DNA of 64,000 nucleotides from Glandiceps talaboti. Taxonomy: Eukaryota; Hemichordata; Enteropneusta; Spengelidae. Made by a program: the position numbers and the translations under genes. Below are positions 11,740 through 22,734 of this stretch, piece by piece. The notes beneath the pieces were generated by a model. The model had not been told where the DNA came from, ran no database searches, and saw nothing but the letters and a program-made list of their open reading frames with translations. The stretch spans positions 6,432,453 through 6,496,452 of the forward strand of contig NC_135571.1 of the NCBI RefSeq assembly GCF_964340395.1. Reading direction: 5' to 3'. How positions within the stretch are numbered: the first letter of the stretch is position 1; every line of letters starts with the position of its first letter.

Positions 11740-12300
11740 TAAGATAATACATGACATACAGAGATGGCATACAACACTGATGGACTGAATGAGCTATTGT
11801 GTTATGTGGATGAACTACTGTGTTATGCAAATGATGTATTGCGTTATGTAAATGAAGTATTGTGTTATGTAAATGAAGTATTGCGTTATGCAGATGGACA
11901 TTCAAAGATGGCATATCAACACTGATGGACTCAATGAGCTATTGTGTTATGTGGATGAACTACTGTGTTATGCAAATGAAGTATTGTGTTATGCAAATGA
12001 ACTATTGTGTTATGTAAATGAAGTGTTGCATTATGCAGATGGACATTCAGAGATGGCATATCAACACTGATGGACTCAATGAATTCTTGTGTTACGTGGA
12101 TTAACTACAGTAACTGTATTACGTTGATGAATTATTGTGTTATGTAAATGAAGTATTGCAGTATGCAGATGAACTATTGTGTTATGCAGATGGGATATTT
12201 TGTTATGCGAATGAAATATTGCAGATGTGGATGAAATTTTGTGCTATGCAGACGAAATGTTGGTTATGTGGATGAAACAATTATCATGTTTGATGCTCAG
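11740..12300 (+). repeat. 21-bp minisatellite nested in ~145-bp higher-order units
   Basis: The 21-bp unit resembles GAACTATTGTGTTATGCAAAT. Blocks of six or seven units alternate with GGACATTCAGAGATGGCATA, TCAACACTGATGGACTCAAT, giving higher-order units starting near 11765, 11907 and 12053. Because 21 is divisible by three, open frames with seven-residue repeats run through it in both directions. I regard those as by-products of the repeat. Confidence 0.9.
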
Positions 12301-12647
12301 ATAAGTTGAAGTGAACACAGAATTTGCGGACTCCATAATTCCTGGCATCTTAAGTATATATTTGTTGGATAGTAATGATATGCAAGGATTAGTTGTAAAG
12401 TAATCACTATGGGATTAATGTTACAGTTATGAATCACATTCAAAAATATGTGTTATCAATCACATTTAAAGGTGGGTGTCGAGTTTGATGAGTTTGATGA
12501 GCTTGATAGCCAAAACAAATATGTACATTACTTACAATTTGATTATGCTAACACATCTTGTTTTACAGTGATCACTCACACTTAGAGACAGGATATTGAT
12601 TCTTCAAATTTATTGTGTGAAAGTATGCATTTATTATATATTTAAAT

Positions 12648-13044
12648 TTACAGCTAAAATGATGTAGGCTTGGTGTTTCACTCGTAACATGACATTTATC
12701 ATACACTCAGACAACTTCTAATGTAAAAGAAACATAGGTGCTGCATACAGGGATGTAGAAGTAGTCACCTTAATATGTTGATTATCAGTTAGAAAGTAAA
12801 CAATTTAAGCCATTAAAATTATTAAGTCCATGTGTAATGTTTTCATTAGAAGCCTGTTTTTACTGCAGTGTGAATGAATAGCAATGCATATCACTGTTCA
12901 ATGTGGTTGGACAAAGGATCCTGCTGTGTTTATTGTGTCTCTGTTATTGTTAGTCTAGAGTTGAAATATGTCTATCTTTGTGTCACAAACATATTCTCCC
13001 ATGAGTGAAACACCAAGCCTACATCATTTTAGCTGTAATGTCCC
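12648..13044. mobile_element. Inverted-repeat element whose right end seeds a satellite
   Basis: The left arm (12648-12696) reads TTACAGCTAAAATGATGTAG, then GCTTGGTGTTTCACTCGT. Its reverse complement is the first unit of the tandem array beginning near 13000. The 46-bp arms are almost identical, and ~300 bp of unrelated sequence lies between them. This is the layout of a small inverted-repeat transposon. Confidence 0.7.
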
Positions 13045-13430
13045 ATGAGTGAAACACCAAACCTACGTCATTTTAGCTGTAATGTCCCATGAGTGAAACA
13101 CCAAGCCTACATCATTTTAGCTGTAATGTCCCATGAGTGAAACACCAAGCCTACATCATTTTAGCTGTAATGTCCCATGAGTGAAACACCAAGCCTACAT
13201 CATTTTAGCTGTAATGTCCCATGAGTGAAACACCATGCCTACGTCATTTTAGCTGTAATGTCACTTAAGTGAAACACCAAGCCCACATCATTTTAGCTGT
13301 AATGTCTCATGAGTAAAACACCAAGCCCACATCATTTTAGCAAAAACATATTATCCCATGAGCTCATGAAACACCAAGCTTACATCATTTTAGCAAAAAT
13401 GTATTATCCCATGAGTGAAACACCAAGACT
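12998..13430 (+). repeat. Tandem array, ~44-bp unit, about ten copies
   Basis: The unit is CCCATGAGTGAAACACCAAG, CCTACATCATTTTAGCTGTA, ATGT. The first copies are nearly identical. The last three replace GCTGTAATGT with CAAAAACATATTAT-type sequence, similar to the sequence just before the first copy. Its relation to the left arm at 12648-12696 is given under that feature. Confidence 0.95.
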
Positions 13431-13917
13431 AAAGTTGATTTGATTGCCATTGCACCATTACTACATGTACATGTGTTTATCCACAGGTGCTTAAATACCA
13501 TTCAGGGTGAACAATATTACAATTAAGTCATAATATCTAACAAAACAGTTTCAACAAATGTTTCAGTTGCATACAGTGTATAGTGTACTGTTTACCCTCT
13601 TTGATTATATATCACTGTTTCTAAACCTCAAGTGGCAAAAAGAGAGAATCTGTGTATTGATTATAGGACTTCCATGTTAGAGTACTTATTAGTATACATG
13701 ACTTGTACATGACATCACAAGAGAGATAGAGAGAGACAGGGTAGTATTACCACATCACCTTGTGAATAGAGTCTCAAGACACTAATGTATACAGGTTATT
13801 TTGTGTTTTATCAATCATTTTCATCCAAACATAGAAGCTAATACAAGAAGTAATATTCCCAAAAGAGGACCCTGAGTAATTGTTAACTCTGAGATGTACC
13901 CTATAGGTATCCCTCAG

Positions 13918-13974
13918 CTCAACATAGCTAACATTGCTATCCAGTGTACCAACTACACAGACATTAATTTGTTG
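13918..13974 (+). CDS. Possible internal exon, unknown product
   Basis: A 57-base open stretch, in phase 0 at both ends, lies between CCCTCAG and GTAAGAA. It would encode LNIANIAIQCTNYTDINLL. The reading frame is also open upstream from about 13880. The composition is more protein-like than most of the window, but a short open stretch between splice-like words can arise by chance. No family is recognised, and no link to another exon is proved. Confidence 0.2.
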
Positions 13975-14497
13975 GTAAGAAATATTTTAAATACTAAAAC
14001 TACCTGAACTTAATGACACTGTATACATATAAAGCTTTTTTAACATACAATTTCTCTATCAAATTGTTGGGAATCTTTGGGTAATATTGAAATGTGCAGG
14101 TTATTATTATTATTATGGTTCTCAATTTGTATTTTGTCACAGCATTTTTCCTATGCAGCAATTCCAATCAATTTTCACCTAAGGCAAAACTGTCATGCAG
14201 TTTACAAGTTGTACCTTATAGGTAATACCACTCCAGGAAATAAGTATTTTCATTAACTGTGGGTTCAGGGAGAGTCATTTCATGATGTCACATCACAATT
14301 TGTTCACTAGGTTGCCAAGAAAAGCTTAGTTGTAACTCTTTTTCACTCGTTCTTTCAGTGATGCACTATTTCTAGGGGGGTCTTAGCAGATATGGTTATT
14401 CATTAGGTCACACAAAAACAGAATTGTTTCTGGTCAGCTCACACATCACTTAAAAGTTAAATACCCTCACGTCGGTCTTTTTTTCATGTTTTTCCAG

Positions 14498-14625
14498 CCC
14501 ATGCAGTCAGCAGATCTGGGGGTAAACACAAAAATAACCTTCCCTACTTCAGTGAAGACAACTGCAAAGCCAATCTTGAACAAAATGACATCTGCCCCAA
14601 ATACACACTTGCTCTAAAGTTGTAA
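14498..14625 (+). CDS. Possible terminal exon, unknown product
   Basis: A good pyrimidine tract ending TTTTTCCAG precedes about 125 bases that are open in two frames. In one frame the peptide contains GGKHKNNLPYFSEDNCK and ends at TAA 14623-14625. In the other it contains PTSVKTTAKPILNK and ends ten bases earlier. AATAAA overlaps the stop at 14625-14630, with another a few bases on. The GC content is higher than the surroundings. A polyadenylation signal this close to the stop is unusual. No family is recognised, so this could be chance. Confidence 0.25.
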
Positions 14626-14876
14626 ATAAAAAGAACAGTAACTGCAATAAATAGTAGATTGAGTGACAGGTTTGTTGAGGATAAAAAAAATTACTTTGTC
14701 ACACCACTTTAGACAGAATGTCCTGACCGGAAACACTTCTATTTTTTTTGGTCTTAGATGAACACTGAATATTCATGATTCTTAGGAGCTCTGTTATACA
14801 CTGGGGTAAGTACATGTACTGGTGTTTAAGCTTCACAACCCTTGAAACCTTGCACAAATGATGCTGAGGCCAACAG

Positions 14877-14963
14877 TAGAGTTCCTTTATCATACTTAGA
14901 AACAACAGGAGTTCCTTTATCATACTTAGAAACAAGTGTAGAGGTGCTTTATCATACTTAGTA
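14877..14963 (+). repeat. Three-copy tandem repeat, ~33 bp
   Basis: Three units of GTTCCTTTATCATACTTAGA type, the last with GGTGCTTTATCATACTTAG. Confidence 0.85.
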
Positions 14964-15164
14964 GCCCATGATACACCACCCCAGTCTACAGCAGCTAGGT
15001 CATCTATTCCATCTTGTGAAAATATTGTGAAAATGATTCTACTCAGCTTTTGAAGTATGAAAAATGTTTCTCAGGCAAAACCAGCTTCATTTTTTAGACA
15101 TGGATGTACATGTAACCTTCTGGTAAATTACGATTGCTTACTAGATATATCATGGCATGTACAT

Positions 15165-15795
15165 GTAGTTCACAACACTTCAATTACTGTCAAACCAATC
15201 ACAAGTGGCAGTAATGTCAGTTTTAGAGTGAATTGAGAATTATTTTTTTGCCCTTAGGTTGGGAAGAGGGTCTTTAGTTTCCATTCATTCAGGAGTTCTT
15301 ACTAGAGAGCTCTATATTTCAGTACACTTACGTTATTGTCGTAATAGTCAGGAGAGGCAATCATGTCTCTTTCAGAGTAAGAGGTCCTTTGCCCTCAGGT
15401 TGTGAGGGGGTGGGGGGTCGGGTTTGATTCCATTTAATTTACAAGTGCTTACTTGAGAATTCAGTGAATCTTATATTTCAGTACACTTGAATTACTATCA
15501 AATCAGTTGCAAGAGGCAATGTTAGTTTCAGAATAAAATGAAATTTGTTCTCGAGTTAGAAGGGGAGGCATCCATCTAGAGTAAAGTGTCTGTTGCCTTC
15601 ATGTTGGGAAGGGGAACTTTATTTCCCTTTAATTTATGAATGTTTACTTGAGATTTCAGAGAATAATATATTCCAGAAAACTTAATGAATTATTGTAAAA
15701 AAACATGGTCACAAGAACCAGTTGTTTCAATCTTGGAAAAAAATATCCTTTGCTCTCAAGTTGGAATGGAAAACATTGATCCTGTCCAACTGAAC
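15165..15795 (+). repeat. Degenerate tandem array, ~150-200-bp unit, four copies
   Basis: Recurring words in order are TATTTCAGTACACTT, TTACTGTCAAA or its variants, CAAGAGGCAAT, TTTCAGAGTA, GCCCTCAGGTTG followed by a G-rich run, TTTAATTTACAAGTG and TTACTTGAGA. Units sit near 15165, 15310, 15470 and 15660. The G-rich run in the second (15400-15420) is longest. Confidence 0.7.
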
Positions 15796-15890
15796 AGGTC
15801 ATAGACTTTGATCACTCTTTTGAAAATGATAAAGTGTAATATGTTATTAGTTCACACTACATTGTAATATGAGACTGGAGGTAAATAGAA

Positions 15891-16217
15891 TTAACCTGAG
15901 ATCAACAGGTGTTCTTTTTGCTTAATGTGAGTCTCGTCGAAATCAATAAAATCAATGATGAAACTCCATTTACTAACTTGCCCCATTTCTTACTTCTAAA
16001 TCGCAAAAAGTTACAGATGTGTAAAAGTTTTGTTATTGTACGTACAATAACAAACATTTCACACATTTTTCAATTGTTTATTGAGCTACAAAGATGGACT
16101 TTGTATACTGCTTTTCATATTCAATTTGTTCTTTCAAATACAAAAAATATAGATTTTATTTTATCAATTAAAAAATCCAAAATAAATACCCAATTCTCAT
16201 CCATATGACCATTTTAA
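15891..16217. mobile_element. Foldback element flanked by TTAA, decayed copy
   Basis: The right half matches 19250-19422: GTACAATAACAAACATTT, TCCAAAATAAATACCC and CATCCATATG followed by TTTTAA. The centre is the palindrome TTGTTATTGTACGTACAATAACAA. The left arm is recognisable only in patches. TTAA at 15891-15894 and 16214-16217 would bound it. An apparent 99-residue open frame inside is a by-product. Confidence 0.6.
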
Positions 16218-16631
16218 ACCTGAAATTCTTATAGAATGTCATAAATGTAACCATACAAAAATGTCTTGAGAAAGCCTACTGATTGTGCTGTGCAAAACTA
16301 GCTGAAGACGAGTCATTTTTGTAATCATTTTAATACAGAAGATAAACGTAGCCATGTCCACTGGTTAAATACTACATTGTAAGTGATCCATCTGTCCCCA
16401 CCACATCCTACTCTAGATGCTACAAGTGGTATTGAATCATCTCTTCAACCCATAAAGCTCAGTGAGAAATCATGAACCAAAAGTTGTCAATACTCATTAT
16501 ATACATGTAACTGCCCCAATAAACAGTAAACTTAAAAGTGGTTACAATTCTGTGATTGATTAACAAAGACAAGACGTTAATGACAGTGTGGGTGGCTTTG
16601 AAATTTTATCTCAGAACCACATTGAGCTATA

Positions 16632-16735
16632 GATCCAGAGATTGATGCCCTGAGCTCTAGTCTAGATTAACCACACCCACACAATCTAGAGATTGATGTC
16701 CTGATAGCACTAGTCTGGACTAACCACACCAACAC
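16632..16735 (+). repeat. Two-copy tandem repeat, ~50 bp
   Basis: Each unit has AGAGATTGATG, CCTGA, CTAGTCT and TAACCACACC. Confidence 0.8.
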
Positions 16736-17010
16736 CATTTACAGTGTAAATATACACCAGCCCTGTAAATTATTCATTGTGAGTTGAAGGATCACATTCT
16801 TTTTGTTGTGACAAATAAAAACTCAGTCCTAGGAAGTAAACTAAAGGCTTCACCATAGTTTCACATTTTATACATGGATTGTGTATCTTGTTGTGATAAG
16901 AGAGGAGTGAACAGCTGCAGTCATACAGTCACACTGACAGATGGACAGACAGATGGGGGAAATGTACATATTGTCAGACATACATTATGAAACGCAGGTA
17001 CACAGATTGA

Positions 17011-17042
<32 letters not shown>

Positions 17043-17085
17043 CAGACAGACAGAGAGAAAGAAAGAAAGAAAGAAAGAGCGAGAG
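17011..17085 (+). repeat. GAAA microsatellite with GACA core
   Basis: Two blocks of GAAA repeats flank a GACAGACAGACAGA block. The open frame crossing it is repeat-driven. Confidence 0.95.
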
Positions 17086-17409
17086 TGATAGAGACACAGA
17101 AAGGACAGAAAGTCCAAAAGATAATGGCCAACCAAATTGTCAAAGTACATTACTTTTGTAAACGATACTCAACAACAACAGAAATTAAAATGAATTTTTT
17201 ATTATTATGTGAATAATTTATTTCTGATCAATTTAAGCAAAAATCATTGAAATCTGAGTCAAGAATGACTAACGTCATTTTCTATTATTTTTGAATTGTT
17301 TGATGTGCATGCAGGCAGTTTTACTTTTCCCTTAGGATGGATTTATTTGATGATCACTTTCATCTAAATATCCATGGCAACAAGTCTTCCAAATTCTCTC
17401 ATATTTAAT

Positions 17410-18375
17410 TTTGAGTGATTGAAATTGACGCCTATGTGCATACGATCTCCTTTTTATTACATTTAAAGTCAATATTATATGCCATCATATCAAATAAACT
17501 AGTTTGGTCTCAGAGATAAAGTTTTCTACTTCATTATATTGATCTCCCCCTCTGTGGATTCTTACCAGGTATATCCCTGTGGTGTCAGATGTAACTGAAT
17601 GATGGCAAACTTTATGATCTTTTACATGTGGCTGCCTAGATACCATTGTTTCTTAGGTATTGGAAACCATTTTTGCAGAAACTTAATTTGACACTAGCTC
17701 ATCTGTGATGGATGTTTTTTAATAATGGTGATGGATTCATTTTCTAGGTAATTTACTTGGGTTTGCTATAAATGAAAGAAACTCACCACAACGTAATTTT
17801 GACTAGATTAAGTTACTTATTCACAATAATGGGACTTGAAGAAATACAGAATTAACCTGAAATCTGATGCAGACCCAAAATCAATTTGATTTGATTTATT
17901 GTGTACATGTATATAGCTACAAAAAATAAGTTTACCTAAAGGTGATGATTACTGTTCGCGGTGTTACGATATCATGAGTAAGTTATTGTACCTAACAAAA
18001 CATGTTTTAAAAATATTCCAGTTGCAGAAGTGCAGCTTTCAGCCTACAGGAGAATTCTCCAGACATTTCCAGGGATAATCCTCATGTACATAACAGTTAA
18101 ACAATTTATAACATTAACTTTATAATTTGGTTAGTTTAGTTATTAACACAACATTCCCTTTAACCACAAGAGAGCTTAATAAGAATGGTGATCCTGTATC
18201 AACTGGGACTTCATTTTGTACTAAGCTCATGTTTCATTAACTTTTACTTCAAAACAGGTCTGTATGTAATGTGATTTTTCAAGAATTCTATGACCAGTTA
18301 TGAATTCATTTTTTAAAAAGAATTTGAATATAATTTTCTCATCACTGCACTTATGGATAAACTGACACCAAATTT
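17410..18375. other. No feature recognised
   Basis: AT-rich sequence without clear repeats, inverted ends or convincing exons. Confidence 0.4.
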
Positions 18376-18475
18376 CTAAATAAATTTCTAAATAAATAAA
18401 TAAATAAATTCAAGTAAACAAAAAATAAAATAAAAATAACTGATTAAAAACAACCAACCAACCAACCAACTAACT
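18376..18475 (+). repeat. AAAT and AACC simple repeats
   Basis: AAATAAATAAATAAAT near 18390, an A-rich run, then CCAACCAACCAACCAAC near 18455. Confidence 0.9.
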
Positions 18476-18513
18476 GGCCCTGAGCCACCAAATGATCTCC
18501 TCATTAGAAGATA

Positions 18514-18790
18514 CGGAAGCTTAATGAAGACATAGGAGTAGTTTTTTTTAAAACAACGTGAATAGTTTTCTTATCATGGGAGTACAAATGTAGTTTTTAT
18601 TTCATGGGAGTAGTTTTTGCCATGAAATAAAAACTACTCCCATGGTAAAAAAAAAAAATCCTACTCCCATAATAATACTAAAACTACTCCCATGGTCTAA
18701 AAAAACTACTCCCATGGTAAAACTAAAAAAAGACAAAAAACTACTCCCATGGTGAAAAAAAACCTACACTGTGTCCTCATTAAGCTTCTG
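18514..18790. mobile_element. Foldback element built from ACTACTCCCATGG repeats
   Basis: The outer ends CGGAAGCTTAATGAAGACA and TGTCCTCATTAAGCTTCTG are inverted repeats. Between them the word ACTACTCCCATGG or its complement occurs about nine times: the left part carries the complement, the right part five or six forward copies separated by A-rich spacers. The centre, ATGGGAGTAGTTTTT, ten bases, AAAAACTACTCCCAT, is a near-perfect hairpin. There is no coding content. It resembles foldback elements with repetitive arms. Confidence 0.85.
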
Positions 18791-18867
18791 TAAGAACATG
18801 ATATCTTTCCAGTGTGCTAAAAATTCCAAATTTGTAAGTACAAAATTGAGTGGGATTGTAAAAAAAC

Positions 18868-18892
18868 TTTTTTTTTTTTTTTTTTTTTTTTT
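18868..18892 (+). repeat. Poly-T tract, 25 bases
   Basis: An uninterrupted T run, possibly the reversed tail of an old retrotransposed insert, but no insert body is recognisable beside it. Confidence 0.9.
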
Positions 18893-19066
18893 AGATGAAA
18901 GCCAACTAAGACTTTCCATTTCCATTTTATCATTTTTGGTGTGAAAACTATGATGAGGTCAGGTTAAATCGGAAACATTTTGTTTATTTAGGTGTTGGCA
19001 ATTAAAGCTGCACTAGCCTTGACAGAAGTGTTATATTTTTCCGATCAGACAAAAATCAAACAAAAT

Positions 19067-19422
19067 TTAAAGTGGCCATATGGATTAGCAGTGTTTTTAT
19101 TCTGGAAATTTTAATTTATAAAACAATTTTATCATGGCTTTCTACTTGAAACATCAGTGGGAAACAAGATATTCCAAGTCCGTTTTTGTAACTTAATAAA
19201 TTGAAAAAGCATAATAAATGTGTAAACTGTTTGTTATTATATGTACAATAACAAACATTTTACAATATTTTACTTTAGGATTTTACAATGTATTGAGTTA
19301 CAAACACAGACTTAGTCAATGTTGTTTCACATTGATTTTTCAAGTAGGAAGCCATGGTAAAATTGTTTCATAAACTAAAAATCCAAAATAAATACCCTAT
19401 CCTCACCCATATGGCCACTTAA
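19067..19422. mobile_element. TTAA-flanked foldback element, best copy
   Basis: TTAAAGTGGCCATATGG at the left pairs with CCATATGGCCACTTAA at the right. The arms pair for about 165 bases with roughly one mismatch in eight, meeting at TTTGTTATTATATGTACAA, TAACAAACA. TTAA at both edges suggests TTAA target choice, as in piggyBac-like or Kolobok-like elements. Other copies are at 42447-42772 and, decayed, at 15891-16217. Confidence 0.85.
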
Positions 19423-20249
19423 AAAAACATGTTTCAGTGGCATCTAGAGCTACTTTGATGGTGATAAAATTTAGTTGCACAAATCATGGGTAGAACTGTA
19501 AAAATGCATTATACAAAAAGATAAGAGAATAACATTCAAAATGAAGGGCTCCCATAAAGATTAGTACAAGATATTATGCTACAATACATGGTATACTGTA
19601 ACTCATAATGCATACTACATTGAGATAACACACTGCTTGTCATTTATCATTTTCCATTGCCTCTTGGCAAACTTCTAAATATATACAACTGGGAATCAAC
19701 AAAACTAGGAAACAAAGCTAATATTACCAACTAAAAGTAACCAGAAACAGTCCATTAGAGCTATCTGCCACTCAAATGACATAAAAGTAACCTTGCCTTG
19801 AGTGAAAATGAGCATTTGGATGGAAAGATTGACAGACTGACGTTTTTTGTCTGATAGCCAGTTTCCCTAGTGGAATTGCATTTCAGGGCACCCATGATCT
19901 AGGTACGGCATGAGTTGATACCATTATCTCAGAATGGAGTATTGTCTTCATCCTATGGACTAACGTTTCTACTGTATAAAATCATATCTTGATATGACAT
20001 TCACTGACAGGCGTTAATGTAAAGCAGCTGAGGAAGACTTTATATTAAGTACACTTGCTATAACTGGAGTATTATTTTTTCAATCAGACAACTGACAATA
20101 GTACATTCATTGGAAATTATCAAAATACCAATAATTAGATATTACCATTCATGATTGTGAACCATTTTGGTTTGACGGGGGAAGTAATACACACACTAAA
20201 CAGAGCATGATATACATTTTTAGCAGGTACTTAGATCAGAACATTTTTT

Positions 20250-20417
20250 AGTCATTGCCTTTTTATTTATGTCTGTCATTGTATTATATCCTAGTTTTTG
20301 TATCTTTTGTGTTTTGACTGCGAAACCACACCGACTTCCATTGTAAACTTTTTAAGTTTATATGTGGCAATAAAGTTATTATTATTATTATTATTATTAT
20401 ATTATTATTATTATTAA
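20250..20417 (+). mobile_element. LINE-like 3' end with TTA tail
   Basis: TATGTGGCAATAAAGTTATT is followed by about 15 ATT repeats. An AATAAAG just before a short-repeat tail is characteristic of the 3' ends of several animal LINE groups. No reverse transcriptase coding is visible upstream, so this is a severely 5'-truncated copy. Confidence 0.6.
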
Positions 20418-20419
20418 GG

Positions 20420-20690
20420 TGGTAATATACATCCTGGCTTTCAAACCTACTTTAAACAGGGATGGGGCTGTTTTAATCTTTCACATACCTGTGATGCGAT
20501 CATTTTGCTTTGAACAATTTTCCAACTAGATACCAAAAGTAATGTCCCCACCAAATACCAAGGCAATTGGTCTGACGGTTTTGAGTTTAAGTCGTCCACA
20601 CACACACACACAGATGGACAGACAGAAACTGCACCATGCCCATAGCACTACCGAACCTCACCAGTTCAGTTGTGCTAAAAATAGTAAGTA
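20420..20690 (+). repeat. Dispersed repeat ending GTTCAGTTGTGCTAAAAA
   Basis: It matches the last ~190 bp of 36290-37150: CAATTTTCCAACTAGA, CACCAAATA, GGCAATTGGTC, a CA microsatellite, CAGACAGA, CATAGCACTA and AGTTCAGTTGTGCTAAAAA. The internal CA repeat length differs. It may be a SINE or LINE tail; the class is uncertain. Confidence 0.75.
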
Positions 20691-20694
20691 TCAC

Positions 20695-22730
20695 TAAATC
20701 CCTAAAATCAGAACCAAAATATGTGATGGGAAAAAATGACCAATACAATTTAAGAATGCTAAAAATAAATTGGTAAAAAAGTTAATATGTTAAACTTAGT
20801 ACAAGTAGCTGCTTTGACCAATATGTGAACTTTTTACTGCCAGGATTTGTTACGCACACTTCCTCATAAGTTATACATTCAGTATATTGATATGGGGTCT
20901 CTTGTACTTTTTATCTACCTTATTTGTATGATAAATGGAAGTCATTAGATTGTCAAATTAGATTGTCATTAAATATTCACTAACAATCAATTTCCGATAC
21001 ATATAAAAACAGAGCACTGTAACCCTATTTAGTTTTCAAGGTAATGAGATCATTAGGTAGGATTTGTTCAAAGCTATTTCATTATCGTTAATATGCATGC
21101 TTTATTAAATATATGAGGAATTGGTTGGACATATTGTACTTTTAGCAAACAACATTAAGTACATGCATGTAGTTTAAAGTTTAATTTAAGAGGTTGTTAA
21201 AATATCATTGCATCTATTGCTGCAGGTATGAGTAAGAAACGGCCGATGTACATTAAGAAACTACTCAGTATTTTTTGCAGAGGATCGTTAAGTAGATGTA
21301 CAGTAGAGGGAATCTATCAGTCATTTCTCCAGTATCATTAGAGAGGTTTAGCTGCATGTTGTCATGTGATACGAAAGCAATGCATGTATGCCGTAACAGA
21401 TGTCGTTATGTGAAAAGGGCAGTTTACATGTAACTGTTATTGTAAACTATGTTACCAATGTTAGCTTACAATAAAGTTCAATCAACAACTATGTTCAGAC
21501 CAATTGTTCCGACGTGACTATCCTGTCCACTTGTACAAAGGAAAGTGCATGCATATTCACACATGCGTAGAAGTCCATATCGTCAATGATTAACGCGACT
21601 ATGACAATGAAACAGAGTTCAGAGTTCAATCTTAACAATTAGGTGTTAAGTTTTTGTCATTTACTAAATGCTGCAATTTTGATATATAAGTTCAGAAATG
21701 TATTAACTACACTAATTGTTGGAAAATAATTCTCTATGTATCATTATTGTATACAGTCCTGCATGATTACACTCCTGTGGTGCACGCACACATTCTAACA
21801 TGTTAACATGCTGCTTAACGTCTGTAATACCAGGGTTGCCATTTCCAGCAGTAAAGATGTTGTCATCAATCAAGAATTACAGCAATGCTTGTAAAATGAT
21901 CACTTTTGATTTGATTCTCTAAGACTTACATAGAGTCTCCTGGCGAACACTTCCTGGTCTACTTAATATACAGCTCAATCTATATCCTCTGTCAAGAACC
22001 AAGGTCAAGTAGATGCAATCCTACCCATACTACCGTACACTACCAATCACTTTTATAATGATGTCAAATTAACATCAATAAAAATCTGATGAGACATGAA
22101 TGAGGGTGACTTAATCTGTAGTTGATCTTAATGGGTTTTTCCAAGTGGAAATTGTCTTACGGGGATATTGCTAGGATTACGAAAAACATATTGTAATGGA
22201 TGTGACTTTGATCCGACTTACAGATGCCACCGGCAAATATATAGTACATTGCATACAAGGTCATTGCAATTTTAAGTTACTGTGTCTTTTTTTAGAATCA
22301 TGGAATCCGATGTGGAATAAATCCACGTATATCTGTCCATGTGGTCTATGATGTGTCCTACTTTTTCATCTCGTTCGCACTAATTTATGTTTTTTCTTGA
22401 GAGGTGATACTCAGTGTATCACTGGTCAGTTTACGTTTAATGAACAAAGATATGTTAATGAAGCTCTTAATTTTAGGGCGAACTAAATAAATTTCATTAC
22501 ATATGCAAATGAGGTGCAAAGCGACCTTTTCCAGGGCTTCACTGAATGTTGTCTAATATAAAAGCAATGACCTCTTTAAAAGGAATGACTGTAACCAATT
22601 TGCGTTCTCGCAAAATGACATCTTTATCGAATTTCAAAAACTAGCTTAATGCATTGATGACAGGTCCATATATAAAGTCCATTAAAGTACAATGTACCTT
22701 CCCTTGGCATACTCATAGTCGCGTTCAAGG
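20695..22730. other. No feature recognised
   Basis: A 2-kb stretch without visible repeats or strong exons. It is one of the few areas that could be single-copy. Confidence 0.4.
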
Positions 22731-22734
22731 CAGG

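Noticed and set aside
11873-12070. Open frame with seven-residue repeats
   Set aside because: Produced by a 21-bp tandem repeat, with open frames in both directions.
12998-13430. CRISPR-like array of ~44-bp repeats
   Set aside because: Units are directly adjacent with no unique spacers, and the DNA is clearly from an animal.
15909-16208. 99-codon plus-strand open frame
   Set aside because: Falls inside a decayed foldback element related to 19067-19422; no coding signal.
16941-17216. 91-codon open frame rich in K, E and R
   Set aside because: Generated by the GAAA/GACA microsatellite.
17336-17408. Excellent acceptor (TTTACTTTTCCCTTAG) followed by 23 open codons and a stop
   Set aside because: Too short, no donor and no partner exon; chance cannot be excluded.
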